Assembly (NCBI GenBank): GCA_027422505.1
Contig: JAPQWV010000338.1
Span: 124,001-188,000 of the forward strand
Direction of reading: 5' to 3'
Source: Craterostigma plantagineum
Taxonomy: Eukaryota > Streptophyta > Magnoliopsida > Lamiales > Linderniaceae
DNA: 64,000 bases
Shown: positions 1-11,197 of the stretch, piece by piece
Numbering within the stretch: the stretch's first letter is position 1
How the letters are laid out: each line of letters starts with the position of its first letter
The notes under the pieces: generated by a model
The model's input: only the letters and a program-made list of their open reading frames with translations
Told to the model about the DNA's origin: nothing
The model's database searches: none
Position numbers and translations under genes: made by a program

Positions 1-318
1 CGGTATTGTTTTGGAATGATGTGTTATTTCTGAGACATCATTTGTTACTAAATAGACACCATATGGTACTCAATACAAGACTATTGTTATCCAAATGAAA
101 GGAAATGTTCTTCTTCAGCGCAAAACTGTTATAATTGTCAGGATTTATGGTTTAGGGTTCGATATTGTTTTTGAATGATGTGTTACTTCTGCAACATCAT
201 TTGTTACTAAGACACCATATGGTACTCAATACAAGACAGTTGGTTATACAACTGAAATGAAGTGTTTTTCTTCAACGCAAAACTGTCATATGGTAATCAT
301 TAGCGTTTTGATTGCCCG
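1..318. repeat. Imperfect tandem duplication, about 160-bp unit
   Basis: Two successive copies of one sequence start near 1 and 159. Both contain a GATGTGTTA block, a CATCATTTGTTACTAA block, then CACCATATGGTACTCAATAC and a CGCAAAACTGT block in the same order. Small indels separate them. The first copy is cut by the window edge, so the array may be longer. No coding content is visible. Confidence 0.7.
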
Positions 319-915
319 TGATACTCTATTCTAAACCCTGAGAAGGGTGCAATGAACCCTTCTTGAACCCTTCTTGAACCCTCCACTCGACCATTCCCCT
401 GTTTCCTTAGACAGAAAATTCATCATTATAGGGAGCAATGCTCCTATAATAGATTACCAATTTTTATCATTTAGATAATCTAAGTAATGTTTCGATTTTA
501 TGTAGTAAAAACAGTTCGATGCTGAAAAATTATGTAAACAGATCTGCTACGCAAAATACCACATCAATACTTATGAAAAACAAAACAAGCTGTTAACAAT
601 CGAATGTGCTCGATCAGTTGAAAAATGGGGTTCGATAATTCGATGTAATAAATATAATTCTGTTAATAACATTTTACTGTCGATAAGTAATGTCTTATGA
701 CGTTAAAGTAACACTTATGGTTTTTACGGTAACAATTCAGGATAACTGTGTAACATAAAACTAACGTAAAATACCCATTGAGAAATCAATTTATTAAGGG
801 TATTTTCGTCAAAACATAATTTTGGTCTTTTTCACTTAATTTTTCAAAAACAAGGTCCTTTAAACTAAAAAAAAAAACTGACAGGGTCTGACAAAAAATT
901 TCCCCCAAAAAAAAG
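319..915. other. AT-rich intergenic DNA, no gene seen
   Basis: A short direct repeat of the type GAACCCTTCTT lies near 352-380. The rest is AT-rich with scattered stops in every frame. I see no recognisable coding or structural feature. Confidence 0.5.
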
Positions 916-1062
916 GTGTATATTTTAACACGTCTTTTAAGAATATTTAATATTATTATATTGATTGTTATTGATAGTTTTTGCTAAATAAGGAAAGGTG
1001 ATAAAATTATTGGAATGCCCGAAATGAAAAAGTGTGATAAAATTAGCTGGATGGAGGGAGTA
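916..1062 (-). mobile_element. Stowaway/mariner-type MITE fragment
   Basis: The sequence ends in GGATGGAGGGAGTA, the reverse complement of the TACTCCCTCC-type terminus common in plant Tc1/mariner MITEs. The internal stretch (ACACGTCTTTTAAGAATA, then TATTGATTGTT, then CTAAATAAGGAAA) matches in reverse complement the element at 58,826-59,065. The other terminus is missing or unrecognisable, so this is a truncated copy. Confidence 0.55.
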
Positions 1063-1480
1063 TTATTTAGGGACATTGGATTTCAAGTCCCATGTATTTT
1101 TAAATCAGGATCTATGCCTATCTCAGAAGAATAATAGTTTAAAGGATCCATTTCAGAATTTAAGTTAGAATTAAGGTTACTGGACGAAAATAACCTTATA
1201 AGAGTAGTTATGAAGTGGTATCCAACGCCCCAATTCTGTTATCAAATCCAGTTTATTTTTATCAGTTATCACATAATAGGAAGTGTTACCAGCACAAATA
1301 TTGTGTTATTAGATGGCTCATAAGTGTTATTAATAGAATAAAATGAGCATTTATTCGGGTAAAATAAAAATCGAATTAAAAATTCGGATTATAATTTTCT
1401 TTCAATTTTTTTTACTCGAATCAATTATTCGAATTAAAAAATAATAATTCAAATTACTCGAATTGTTTTACTAAAAAAAA
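1063..1480. other. AT-rich intergenic DNA, no gene seen
   Basis: Stops occur in all frames. Around 1350-1465 the motif CGAATTAAAAATTCG and its relatives recur as short palindromic AT-rich units. Nothing coding is supported. Confidence 0.5.
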
Positions 1481-1862
1481 CCGGTACCACTTCTCTGTTC
1501 AACAGTACTATTTCATGGGTCTACAAAATACTGTACCACTTTTCTGTTCAATAGTACCACTTCATGGTCTACAGTACCACTTCTTCTCCGTTCAACAGTA
1601 CCACTTCATTGTCTACAAATGCTGTACCACTTCTTTGTTCAATAGTACCACTTCATTGGTCTATCGTACTACTTCACTGTTCACCAGTACCACTTCATGG
1701 GTCTACAGTACCACTTCACTGTTCACCAGTACCACTTCACCAGTACCACTTCATGGGTCTACAGTACCACTTCACTGTTCACCCGTACCACTTCATGGGT
1801 CCACAGTACCACTTCATGGATCTACAGTACCACTTTATGTACAGTCTATACCACTTCTTCAT
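1481..1862. repeat. Minisatellite of a 21-bp-type unit
   Basis: About fifteen or more degenerate units alternate between AGTACCACTTCATGGGTCTAC and AGTACCACTTCACTGTTCACC-like forms. Because unit length is mostly a multiple of three, several frames stay open by chance and give repetitive peptides, which I do not regard as genes. Units become more regular toward the 3' end (1680-1830), suggesting recent expansion there. Confidence 0.85.
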
Positions 1863-2327
1863 GGTTGTTTGCTCGTTTGAAGGCGATGGCAGTGATTCAT
1901 AACTCTATTCATACGATTAAATATGATGCGAATAAGACTAACTCATAATCCGACCTCACATTGCCTCAATCACATATAAACTTAAGCTACATATTAAAGG
2001 ATGAGAACAACGATGAATCAAATGAAAGCATCGTTGCGAACGTCTCCCATCGTGTGAGCAAGCAACGCCTTTTCTTCGAACTCTCATCCGCAAAAGGCGT
2101 CTGTGATGACTCGGCTCTCCGCTGTGTTCTCAGCCGTAAGAGTAGTGAGATGTGGGTTGTGAGGTGGGTGCTTGAGATGTGTGAAGTGTGGCTGTGAGAG
2201 GGTGAGATTTGTGAGAGCTGCATGCTTAAGATTTGTGCGGCCTTAGCTCCCCAAAACTGTCCTCTCCCCCTTTGTGTATCCAACCTCTCCCTATATACAA
2301 TACGCTCCTTTTCATTTCATTCCTATT
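1863..2327. other. Unassigned single-copy-looking DNA
   Basis: Moderately GC-balanced sequence with short open stretches on both strands and no recognisable domain. Its last five bases, CTATT (2323-2327), are the left target-site duplication of the Copia element that follows. Confidence 0.4.
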
Positions 2328-3112
2328 TGTTGTGGAATAGCTACCGTTGAGACCGCAATTCAATGGTCTTTAAATGTGTGCTAATTGATCTTACTGATTT
2401 GAGCAATCGCAAGCTCAAATCAGCACGGAACAGCAACCGAAAACTCACCCACTCTAACACAGTTTTAACGTGGTTCGGCCCTGCCTTTGGCCTACTCCAC
2501 GGATCAACCGAGCTCCCCTTTCGTATTAATCACAACACAAGAATTGTACACCGCCGTGCCCTCTGCAACTCTTATGTTTGACGCACACTGTGATTCTCAC
2601 TCTACGAAACACTACGAGCTCTCAAAGATCACTACTCGAACTACAGAAACTGATATTTATAACCCTGAAGTCATCTCTAAAGCATGTCGATCGAATTATC
2701 TGGGCCGTCCGTCAGATCTGATCCTTCGTCTCTCAGCTTGCCACGTCGCCCGTTATATTTCGGGTAACCATGCATAAAACGCGTGACGCGTTTATAAGTG
2801 AAATGCTGCCTTTATCCTAGACCGTCCGATATTGATCTAGCGGTCACGACTCTCTATCCGCGTCATCGCACTTCGTTCAATATGGGCCATAGATCATATG
2901 CGCCCGCTATCTAACGTTCCTCATTCAATCTTATGGCTTCAAACATCAGCTCTCCGATCTGGCGTGCACTTGATCCTACGGCTCCTGTACATCGCGATTC
3001 ACCTTCAGCGATTTTCATCAGTTTCAGCTTAGCTTCGAGCAGCTCCAACCGGCCATCTTCTCCGGCCGCTCCTGGCAACCTACGGCGGGTTTCTGGCTCG
3101 CTAACTTCGAAA
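2328..3112 (-). repeat. 3' LTR of the gag-only Copia element
   Basis: Direct repeat partner of 5105-5888, beginning TGTTGTGGAATAG on the plus strand. The inner terminal dinucleotide is AA instead of CA at 3111-3112, a point change from the partner. A purine-rich stretch, GAGGTGGAG on the minus strand at about 3115-3125, sits where a polypurine tract is expected. Both LTRs hold a minus-strand open stretch of about 65 residues with the motif SEPETRRRLPG, presumably passive. Confidence 0.85.
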
Positions 3113-3318
3113 AACTCCACCTCGAGATAGCAAACTCGCAATCCCAACTTCTGGAATCGTCATAGCAGGCCAAACGCGCCTGCAATCCTCGCCCAAACTT
3201 CACAGAAAATAGCCCCGTCTCTGTTTTCTGTTCTGAGAATCATCTTTCCAAGCTTCGAAACCCCTCCGAAGCTCCACCTCGATCAATACGATCTTGCTCG
3301 GTTGATCAACCAGCTCCC

Positions 3319-3924
3319 CTAGGAGCTGCGAGCCTCGAGAGTGAACTTGGCGACCCCAAGTAGGATTGAAATTTCCCACTTGGAATCGACTCGTACTCTT
3401 GAGCTCACTTCCTTCGTTCCGCTCGAAGATTCCTCTATCCTAGCCTCTTGAGCCGCCTCATGGACTCTTCCCCAGCTAGAAATCATCTTCTTCTTGCCTT
3501 TCCTCGCAGCCAAATAATCTGCACTGAAACCTGAAAAACAAACTTCATCAGTTTCAGACAAAACTGGTTTACTGGCCCGACTTCCCATCGATTTTTCATC
3601 GTTTTCTTCCTCGACGCTTGAGCTGTGCTCCACCTCAAATCCATCCTTGCCATGTGGGCTTGAGGTACCTTCATTCATCCCTTGCACAAATAGCTCTGTC
3701 TCGGGCTCGGAAACATCCTCGCAAGACTCCATCTAGCACAGCCTATTTTCAGCAGTAGCAGTTTTCAAAATTGCTGTTTCGAGCTTCACTTTTGTAGCGT
3801 CTTTTTCTACCACCTCACGAGCTTCCTGTGGTCGCGCTTGCACACCAATCTCACCACCAAACTTCCTAGTTTCGGATTGTGTGCTTCCCACCACAGAGCA
3901 TCCAATCGAGCACGTAGATCCCAC
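3319..3924 (-). pseudogene. Unrecognised reading frame 3' of gag in the Copia element
   Basis: Two adjoining open stretches on the minus strand (3733-3924 and 3319-3732) follow the protease region and precede the 3' LTR. The second is 137 codons, rich in Ser and Glu, with a basic patch (KGKKK), and ends with LLGVAKFTLEARSS. That tail loosely resembles the C-terminal end of Copia polyproteins after RNase H, so this may be a junction left by a large internal pol deletion. I cannot assign a function. Confidence 0.3.
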
Positions 3925-5062
3925 GCCTCAAACTTCCTGTCAGCACCAGCCTTCCTCGTTTCAGCACCTCTGCTTTTCCAGTTGCTAGTTTGGTGTTGTA
4001 GCCTTTCCTGTCCAAAGCTCCAATGGAAATTAAGTTTCTCTTTAAATCAGGGACATACCTTACTTCTCTCAGAAGTCCCACAGCTCCATTTGCTAGCCTC
4101 ATTTGGACAGAACCGCAGCCAATCACTTGATAGCTTTTCCCATTTCCTAGTTGCACTGTTCTGCCTTTCAGCTCTCTGAAATCATGCAGCCAGGCCTTGT
4201 TGAAGGTAATGTGCATGCTTGAGCCTGAGTCCAATACCCACTCTTCACTCTCCTTGCCATCAGAGACGTTCAACACCTCGGCATACTCGAAATTCCCATC
4301 CTCCAAAACAGCCGAGCTCACTTGAGCTTGTTTTGAGGTTTCTCTTGATCTCTTAGGGCAGAACCTTATGATGTGGCCTGCCTCATCACAGTGAAAACAT
4401 CTCCGAGCCTCAGATTTCTCCTTCTCCTTGCTTTTCTTCTTCCACGAGCCCTGCTTTCTCTGCACAAACAATAAATCAGCAGCAGAGTTTTCAGAAACTG
4501 GTTTGGGTGAAGATAAGTTGTTTAGCTGCTTCGAGCTGATTGCTGAGAGCACGTCCTCCATTGTTATCTTCTCCCTACCATACAATATAGCTTCCTTGAA
4601 GTGCTCATGGCTCGGAGGCAAGGCATACAACAGCAAAAGTGCTTGATCTTCATCCTTTAGAACCTCACCAATATTCAGTAAATCTGAAATTAGTTTCTGT
4701 GATCAATTTGCTTTTCTACAGGCTCGTTTTCCACCATTTTGAACCTGTACAAGGCCTATTTGAGGTACAATCTTCGAGCTAGGGACTTGGTCTGGTAAAG
4801 TGACTCCAGCTTCGCCCATAAAGCATCCGCCGAACCCTCAGAAGACACCCTGCGAAGTACGCTGTCTGACAGACACAAAACCAAAGCAGAATATGCTTTC
4901 TCTTCGAGTTTCTTCTTCGCATCAGCCGTTAAGGTGGTCGGTTCCATCTCGGCATCAGGTTTTAAAGCTTCCTCAAGCCCCTTCTCTACCAGCACAGCCC
5001 TTCCACAGCCCAAAATTGTTCGAACCATTGAACATCTCCATCTCAAACCTCGTGGTAGCCAT
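3866..5062 (-). pseudogene. Copia gag-protease, frameshifted
   Basis: This is the structural gag polyprotein with the start of the protease. The probable start is the ATG at 5062-5060, which opens MATTRFEMEMFNGSNNFGLW, the usual Copia gag beginning. A small deletion just after LWK shifts the frame; reading continues as RAVLVEKGLEEALK down to about 4756, meets stops and a second shift between 4756 and 4637, then resumes from 4636 to 3866. The last segment holds a CCHC knuckle (CFHCDEAGHIIRFC), then the protease motif WVLDSGSSMHI, and a GAG-pre-integrase-like stretch (RGIYVLD). Integrase does not follow. At least two frame breaks make it non-functional as it stands. The protease Asp is intact. 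Confidence 0.85.
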
Positions 5063-5104
5063 TCCCCGGGAGATAACCTCGTTCTCCACACTCACCGCAC
5101 CACT

Positions 5105-5888
5105 TGTTGTGGAATAGCTACCGTTGAGACCGCAATTCAATGGTCTTTAAATGTGTGCTAATTGATCTTACTGATTTAAGCAATCGCAAGCTCAAATCAG
5201 CACGAAACAACAACCGAAAACTCACCCACTCTAACACAGTTTTAATGTGGTTCGGCCCTGCCTTTGGCCTACTCCACGGATCAACCGAGCTCCCCTTTCG
5301 TATTAATCACAACACAAGAATTGTACACCGCTGTGCCCTCTACAACTCTTATGTTTAACGCACACTGTGATTCTCACTCTACGAAACACTACGAGCTCTC
5401 AAAGATCACTACTCGAACTACAGAAACTGATATTTATAACCCTGAAGTCATCTCTAAAGCATGTCGATCGAATTATCTGGGCCGTCCGTCAGATCTGATC
5501 CTTCGTCTCTCAGCTTGCCACGTCACCTGTTATATTTCGCGTGACCATGCATAAAACGTGTGACGCGATATAAGTGAAATGCCGCCTTTATCCTAGACCG
5601 CCCGATCTTGATCTAGCGGCCACGACTCTCTATCCGCGTCATCGCACTTCGTTCAATCTGGGCCATAGATCATATGCGCGTGCTATCTAACGTTCCTCAT
5701 TCAATCTTGTGGCTTCAAACATCAGCCCTCCGATCTGGCGCGCACTTGATCCTACGGCTCCTGTACATCGCGCTTCACCTTCAGCGATTTTCATCAGTTT
5801 CAGCTTAGCTTCGAGCAGCTCCAACCGGCCATCTTCTCCGGCCGTTCCCGGCAACCTACGGCGGGTTTCTGGCTCGCTAACTCCGACA
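5105..5888 (-). repeat. 5' LTR of the gag-only Copia element
   Basis: Direct repeat partner of 2328-3112, with correct TG and CA ends. On the minus strand it begins TGTCGGAGTTAGCGAG at 5888 and ends CCACAACA at 5105. The adjoining CTATT at 5889-5893 is the second copy of the target duplication. Confidence 0.87.
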
Positions 5889-5893
5889 CTATT

Positions 5894-6952
5894 TTTCAAC
5901 GACAACTTAGAGAAGGACAGCCATAACATTGATCTCGCTGCCGTAAGATGGATCTCGTAGACATGGATTTATATGTTATTTTTCTGCCTTGAACTTCGTG
6001 TGATCTATTTTCTTGAGCTGCGATTGTATCACACGTGTATCTCTGATTGCAATTTTAATTGTTGGTTTTGAGATATATGCCTCACGCTTGACTTTAGAAT
6101 AATAACTCCAAGCATGTAAAGCAATTTCCCCACCATCATGCCTTTGTCTTTTAATTTCGTTGGCCTCATTCAATTCTTTAATGCAGAGGATTATCTTTCT
6201 TTGGCCCAGCTCAATCCTCCGCTCACATAGATGATATGTATTGAATAATGATGCCAATTGCCAAGTTGTTCCGTTCAGCTATCTTCTAGTGCCAGGTGTG
6301 ATTGGTCAAACCATAATTATTAAACACCAAAAGGATGATCCATCACGAGGCAGCTTGACGTCTTAGCCTTCTCATTTTTGTTAGTTTTCTCTGATATCTC
6401 GTTAATTCTTTTCGGTATTGGTACATTTCGTTCCGAATCAGCACAATATAATATTCATACGTAAGTGTAGCATATTTGAAGAAATTTTTGATAAATAACA
6501 AATAATAGTGCATTTTTACGAGGTACAAAGTCTACGTAAAATTGTAACTTATCACGGCGGGTCGAAAAGAAGTGGCATTCTTGTCCGAATTTAAAAAAAA
6601 TAAGTGGTTCACATGTGGGGAGAGTGTTAAGAATTAGAAACAATATTAAGACACATGTTTCCTCATCGAAATTGAGGAGACTTTGATCAGTATATAAGTA
6701 TTTGAGTCCACTCCACCTAGCACCAATTGGTTTTAAGAATGGAGCCCATCTCTTATATGAGCCAACTCTCCTCCTATGTGCGCCGACCCAATAAGGCCCA
6801 ATAACAAAAATTCACAAATCTCATTATTTATATTTTATAAGGCACTTATTTAAGTTTTTTTAAGTTACCACAATTTTATTTGGTTATATTATAATTTTGT
6901 AGTCACATATTCAATAATTTATACAATTTTTTAAAAAAATATTGAATGGTCC
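5894..6952. other. Intergenic DNA, no gene seen
   Basis: About 1 kb of AT-rich DNA. Short minus-strand open stretches at 5976-6643 show no recognisable domain and AT-driven composition. Near 6720-6790 there is a GAGCCCATCTCTTATATGAG stretch, which has the look of a degraded dispersed repeat. Confidence 0.45.
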
Positions 6953-6960
6953 GTTATCAT

Positions 6961-7412
6961 TAGGCGTGTTCGTTCGGTACATACCGTACCGAACCGAACC
7001 GAAATTTCGGTATACCGAAATTTCGGTACACCCCTAGTAGATACCGAATACCGAACCGAATTTTCGGTTCGGTATTCGGTTTTTACCGAATTTTTTCGGT
7101 AAATTCACCGAAATTTAAATAATAATAATAAAAAAATTCGGTAATAATTAAATTAATACGTATATTAATATAATTATAATATTATTTTCGTTATTAATAT
7201 AATAAAATATATTTAATTTTTAAAATTTCGGTAATTCGGTATACCGAATTTATCGAAATTCAAAATCTGTACCGACGAATTTACCGAATTACCGAAATTT
7301 TTTTTTTTAAGAACCGAATACCGAACCGAGTTTTTCGGTTCGGTTCGGTTTTGTATCGAAATTTCGGTATTTCGGTTTGTTCGGTCGGTATACCGAACAA
7401 CAAACACCCCTA
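6961..7412. mobile_element. hAT-type MITE with 8-bp target duplication
   Basis: Flanked by GTTATCAT at 6953-6960 and 7413-7420, a perfect 8-bp duplication. The termini are TAGGCGTGTTCGTTCGGT and, reading inward from the other end, TAGGGGTGTTTGTTGTTCGGT. Most of the 452 bp is built from CGGTATACCG, CCGAACCGAA and similar palindromic units that could fold on themselves. There is no coding capacity. Eight-base duplication and TAGGGGTG-like ends fit the hAT superfamily. Confidence 0.85.
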
Positions 7413-7420
7413 GTTATCAT

Positions 7421-7749
7421 TCCATGATAATGCAATAGAACTCAAACGCTAGTATACAGAATTCTGAGAGTTAATAAACAGACCACAATACACAGACCAC
7501 GCTATACAAACATCGAAGCACCAATGCTCAGAGTACATAAGAATCCATATATTTGTTGCGACAACCAAAATTGATGCCTCTCTAAATTAGCCATATCATC
7601 TACGTTGGTGATTTCTCATACAAAAAATAAAAAACAGGTAGTGCACAAAATAATCTCTTATAGATCTTTAAAGATACAAAGAAGAGTTCGGTCCTTACAG
7701 TTTCTTCCCTGTTTTAGAGTGGTTTTCTTTTGATAAAAGGAAGTTTTTG
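7421..7749. other. Intergenic spacer between two hAT-type elements
   Basis: AT-rich DNA with no open frame of interest and no repeat that I recognise. Confidence 0.5.
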
Positions 7750-7757
7750 CTTATTAG

Positions 7758-8677
7758 TAGTAGGGGTGTTCAAATGTCAGTTAATCGAGCGAACTGGAAA
7801 CCAAAGTTTCGCTTCGAACTTACCGAACTGAAAAATTTCAGTTCGTGTTTTCGGGCTCATTTTTGATAACCGAAAAGAAATTTGGTTCGGTTCGGTTTAT
7901 CGAGGTCATAAACCGAACCAAACCGACAACCGAATTCTTTTTTATTTTTCACATAGATATAACATATAAATATATAATGATATGTTATAATATGTTTTAT
8001 TAGATATAACAAATATAACCACCAGATTTAATAAATATATGGAAATATCAAACTGTATACAAATATATATGATAATATATATTATAATATAATCATACTA
8101 ATATTTTTATTTGTTTATTATTTGGGGTCTTTACACATAATACCCATTTCGTAAAAACTTGTAATTCAGTACCCTGTCAATATTTTTTTATATGTAGGTA
8201 CCTAATAGAATAATTATTTTTCACATAGGTAGCCGATCCGCTGCAGGTACGCCATATAACACATTTAGGTACCCTATAGCAACATATTTTGGTATATAAT
8301 ACGTTGAGAAAATGATACTCATATATAAGACAACTAAGGTACCAAATATAAACCGTAGGGTGCCGTATAAATGCCTGACGTGTATGAAATACACACATAA
8401 AAAGGTACGCAAGACTGAAAAAATTTGTACAAACAGTAAAACGAGTACCTATCTTTCAAAATTTCTGACACAGTTACTTATTTGTAAATTTTTATTCAAT
8501 TGGACATTTTTCTATAGATATCACTTATTTATTTTGAAAAAAATCGGTTTTTTGGTTAGTTAACCGAACCAAACCAAAAAAAAAATCAGTAAAACCGATT
8601 TCGTTTCGGTTTTCGATTTATGAAATTCTCGAACCGAAGTTCGGTTTGGTTCCATTATTAACCATTGAGCACCCCTA
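7758..8677. mobile_element. hAT-type MITE with an internal foldback repeat
   Basis: Flanked by CTTATTAG at 7750-7757 and 8678-8685, an 8-bp duplication. Left end TAGTAGGGGTGTTCAA and right end (inward) TAGGGGTGCTCAATGG form the inverted termini; an extra TAG at the left makes the exact start uncertain by three bases. Subterminal DNA has the CCGAACC/GGTTCGG pattern of the neighbouring element. The centre (8137-8520) is a different repeat, apparently an insertion. Confidence 0.75.
8137..8520. repeat. Foldback MITE nested in the hAT element
   Basis: It starts with TACCCATTTCGTAAAAAC then CAGTACCCTGTCA and TATGTAGGTACCT; the right side in reverse complement gives CAAATAAGTAACTGTGTCAG and GATAGGTACTCG. 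The same layout occurs at 46,568-46,905, so the two are copies of one dispersed inverted-repeat family. Boundaries are approximate. Confidence 0.5.
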
Positions 8678-8685
8678 CTTATTAG

Positions 8686-9034
8686 TACCCATTCGATACT
8701 CACGCAAATATCAGTTGCCGATATCGAGCTGTTATGTGCTTAAAGAAAGTCTATGGACCGTTCTTAAAAAGTAGAAACAAAAACTTCATTTTCCTAAATT
8801 CATTGTGACATAATCATACTAATAAACATCGTAACAACTTAACTTCTTCTAAGTAAACAAATAAATTATAGACACATGAAGCTAAATCAAGTCCAGCAAC
8901 TTGATTATTAATTCATTTATAGAAGTTGAGAAACATTTGATAATGGGAAATATGAAGCCGATGTAACATATCCATATGCATGAACAAATTTATTCTAATT
9001 TTTTAGTACATGTTAAAGTTATGTCTCGATTGAA
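8686..9034. other. 3' flank of the glycine-rich protein gene
   Basis: AT-rich DNA downstream of the stop at 9035-9037 on the minus strand; it should contain the 3' UTR. No other feature seen. Confidence 0.4.
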
Positions 9035-10515
9035 TTAAAATCCACCGCCAATTGCTCCACCGGAACCCCCACCGGCCCCGCCGCCAAACCACCACCTGCA
9101 CCGCCACCAAATCCACCACCACTGCCTACCCTCCACCAATCCCGCCTCCACTGCCTCCGCCAAATCCACCACCAATACCACCGCCTTTGCCGCCACCAAA
9201 GCCTCCTCCAGGTCCACCACCAGCACCGCCTCCTATGACGCCACCGCCTCCTAAACCTCCTCCAGCACCACCACCGGCTCCGCCTCCTATTCCACCACCT
9301 TTGCCACCTCCAACCCCTCCACCAATGCCACCACCGGCTCCACCGCCTGCACCACCACCAATAATACCACCGGCCCCACCTCCCACTCCTCCACCGATGC
9401 CACCACCTTTGCCACTGCCAAGACCTCCTCCAACCCCACCACCTATGCCACCCCTTGCTCCACCATTACCGCCACCTTTGCCCCCGCCAATTCCACCACC
9501 AACTCCGCCTCCTATACCACCACTGCCACCGCCAACTCCACCACCAATGCCGCCACCAACTCCACCACCAATGCCTCCACCTTTGCCACCACCAACCCCA
9601 CCACCACCTCCTCCAGCGCCACCTCCTATACCACCACCATCACCTCCTCCACCACCACCACTGCCACCGCCAACTCCACCACCACTACCACCACCAATGC
9701 CACCGCCAACTCCACCACCACTACCACCACCAATGCCGCCGCCAACCGCACCACCGATGCCTCTACCTTTGCCACCACCAGCTCCACCTCCTATACCACC
9801 ACCTTTACCTCCACCACCACTGTCACCGCTGCCACTGCCAACCCCACCACCGACGCCTCCACCTTTGCCACCACCAGCTCCACCTCCTATACCACCCACC
9901 TTTACCTCCTCCAAGTCCACCACCATTGCCACCGCCAACTCCACCACCAATGCCTCCACCTTTGCCGCCGCCGACACCACCTCCTATACCGCCACCCTTT
10001 CCACCGCCAATACCTCCTCCAACTCCTCCACCAATACCACCGCGAACTCCACCACCCTTTCCTCCACCGGCACCTCCTCCAATTCCACCAACGGCACCTC
10101 CGCCGACACCTCCACCTTTGCCACCTCCAACCCCACCACCGATCCCTCCACCTTTGCCTCCGCCTGCACCACCACCGATACCCCCACCATGGCCGCCTCC
10201 AAAACCTCCGCCACCACCACCACTGCCTCCTATACCACCACCTTTACCGCCCCCAACACCTCCACCGAAGCCACCACCAGCACCTCCACCTACTCCTCCA
10301 CCACCAGCACCTATACCACCGCCCTTTCCACCACCAAACCCGCCCCCGACACCAGCTCTGGCGCCGCCTCCAAACCCTCCGCCGCCCCCAAATCCGCCTT
10401 GTCCCCCTAAACCACCGCCGCCTCCAAATGTTTCCTTCTCAATCCTACGTCCTTCAACCAACAATCCCAGCAAAAGGATCACAACACATACGCCTGTCGT
10501 AAATGGCTTCCTCAT
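9035..10515 (-). CDS. Glycine-rich secreted protein (two apparent frameshifts)
   Basis: The minus-strand gene starts at 10515 with MRKPFTTG and a hydrophobic core (VCVVILLLGLLVEG), a clear signal peptide, then RRIEKETF and a very long run of GGG-x-GGG units (x mostly I, A, V, K, S, F). Such proteins are usually exported to the cell wall or apoplast. The first frame runs to about 9895, where an extra C in the repeat (plus strand 9894-9897) moves reading to a second frame that continues glycine-rich to about 9126. A second indel near 9125-9132 moves it to the frame ending SGGAIGGGF at a stop at 9035-9037. With both shifts the product would be nearly 490 residues. The shifts sit in GC-rich repeats where assembly errors are common, so the gene may be intact. 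A TATA box lies about 105 bp upstream. The plus strand of the same DNA reads as poly-proline, which is only the mirror of the glycine repeats. Confidence 0.8.
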
Positions 10516-10618
10516 CTTTCACTACTCAGCAACCAAAGATGAAGCAAGCGATATAAAAAATGTGGACAGATGATACTGTTTCTTCTGTGTACATACTACT
10601 AAGAGTTGGGTGGAGAGT

Positions 10619-10627
10619 GTTATATAG
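10619..10627 (-). promoter_or_regulatory. TATA box of the glycine-rich protein gene
   Basis: On the minus strand the sequence is GCTCTATATAACAC, about 105 bp upstream of the ATG at 10515. Spacing fits a short 5' UTR. No other element is identified. Confidence 0.55.
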
Positions 10628-10639
10628 AGCGTACGCATG

Positions 10640-11197
10640 GGACTATAGATGGTTTCATCATAAATGCATGCAGTTGGGACAGTCACTGTGGTTTCCCTTC
10701 ATTTTAGCTGGAGCAGATCATTTAGTCAAAATCCCTTCTCGGACTCTTCGATCATGTGCCCTTCCTATTATTATCATTTAATTGCATCTCAACTCCCAAC
10801 TATAACTTAGGTTTCTGTAATTATCACCAGAGTTAGATCACAACTTAATCTTCGTTTCTGTCCGCACAATCTTTTTAGAAGTCCAATAAATCTTAGATCT
10901 GACGACGAAAAGGTAATACACTTCATCACAGAAATAGCTGAATAAATATGGAAACGGAGATGCTTACGATTTCCAATACAATAAATTAGCATTATCCGCC
11001 ACGAGACAAACACCGCAGTTTTGCTATTACTACAGAGAAATTGACCCCGGACCCATTTTTTCACTGCCGTCTGGCGGCGAAACCACCTCCGTAAAATTCC
11101 ATAGAAAGAAAAGCAACTAGATTTACATTTATTATATATATTACACAAGACAAAAGACACAAAAGCCCCGATACATGCATGAGAATCGCAGAATTAG
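10640..11197. other. Spacer between GUN1 3' end and the glycine-rich gene promoter
   Basis: It should hold the GUN1 3' UTR near 11,197 and the promoter of the glycine-rich gene near 10,640. Short open stretches on the minus strand (10,807-11,160) show no domain. Confidence 0.45.

Larger units (their letters stand above)
2328..5888 (-). mobile_element. Non-autonomous Copia element (gag/protease only)
   Basis: The element reads on the minus strand. It starts TG and ends CA, has two direct repeats of about 785 bp (2328-3112 and 5105-5888), and is flanked by CTATT at 2323-2327 and 5889-5893, a perfect 5-bp target duplication. Between the LTRs only gag, the CCHC knuckle and the retroviral protease are recognisable; no integrase, reverse transcriptase or RNase H signature motif (such as YVDD) is seen. 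It therefore resembles the gag-only TR-GAG or LARD-type derivatives of plants and would depend on a partner's polymerase. Just inside the 5' LTR the sequence reads AGTGGTGCGGTGAG, where a Copia primer-binding site TGGTATCAGAGC is expected; the middle of the site appears deleted (inference). The two LTRs differ little by eye, suggesting a fairly young insertion. Confidence 0.88.

Noticed and set aside
1481..1862. CRISPR-like appearance of regularly spaced repeats
   Set aside because: Plant nuclear context, no unique spacers of constant size, no cas genes; an ordinary minisatellite.
1515..1948. Overlapping repetitive frames in three phases
   Set aside because: Open only because minisatellite units are mostly multiples of three.
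9052..10410. Long plus-strand poly-proline reading frame (and a second at 9455-10573)
   Set aside because: It is the complement of the glycine codons of the minus-strand gene, which has a signal peptide, TATA box and stop; the plus-strand frames have none.
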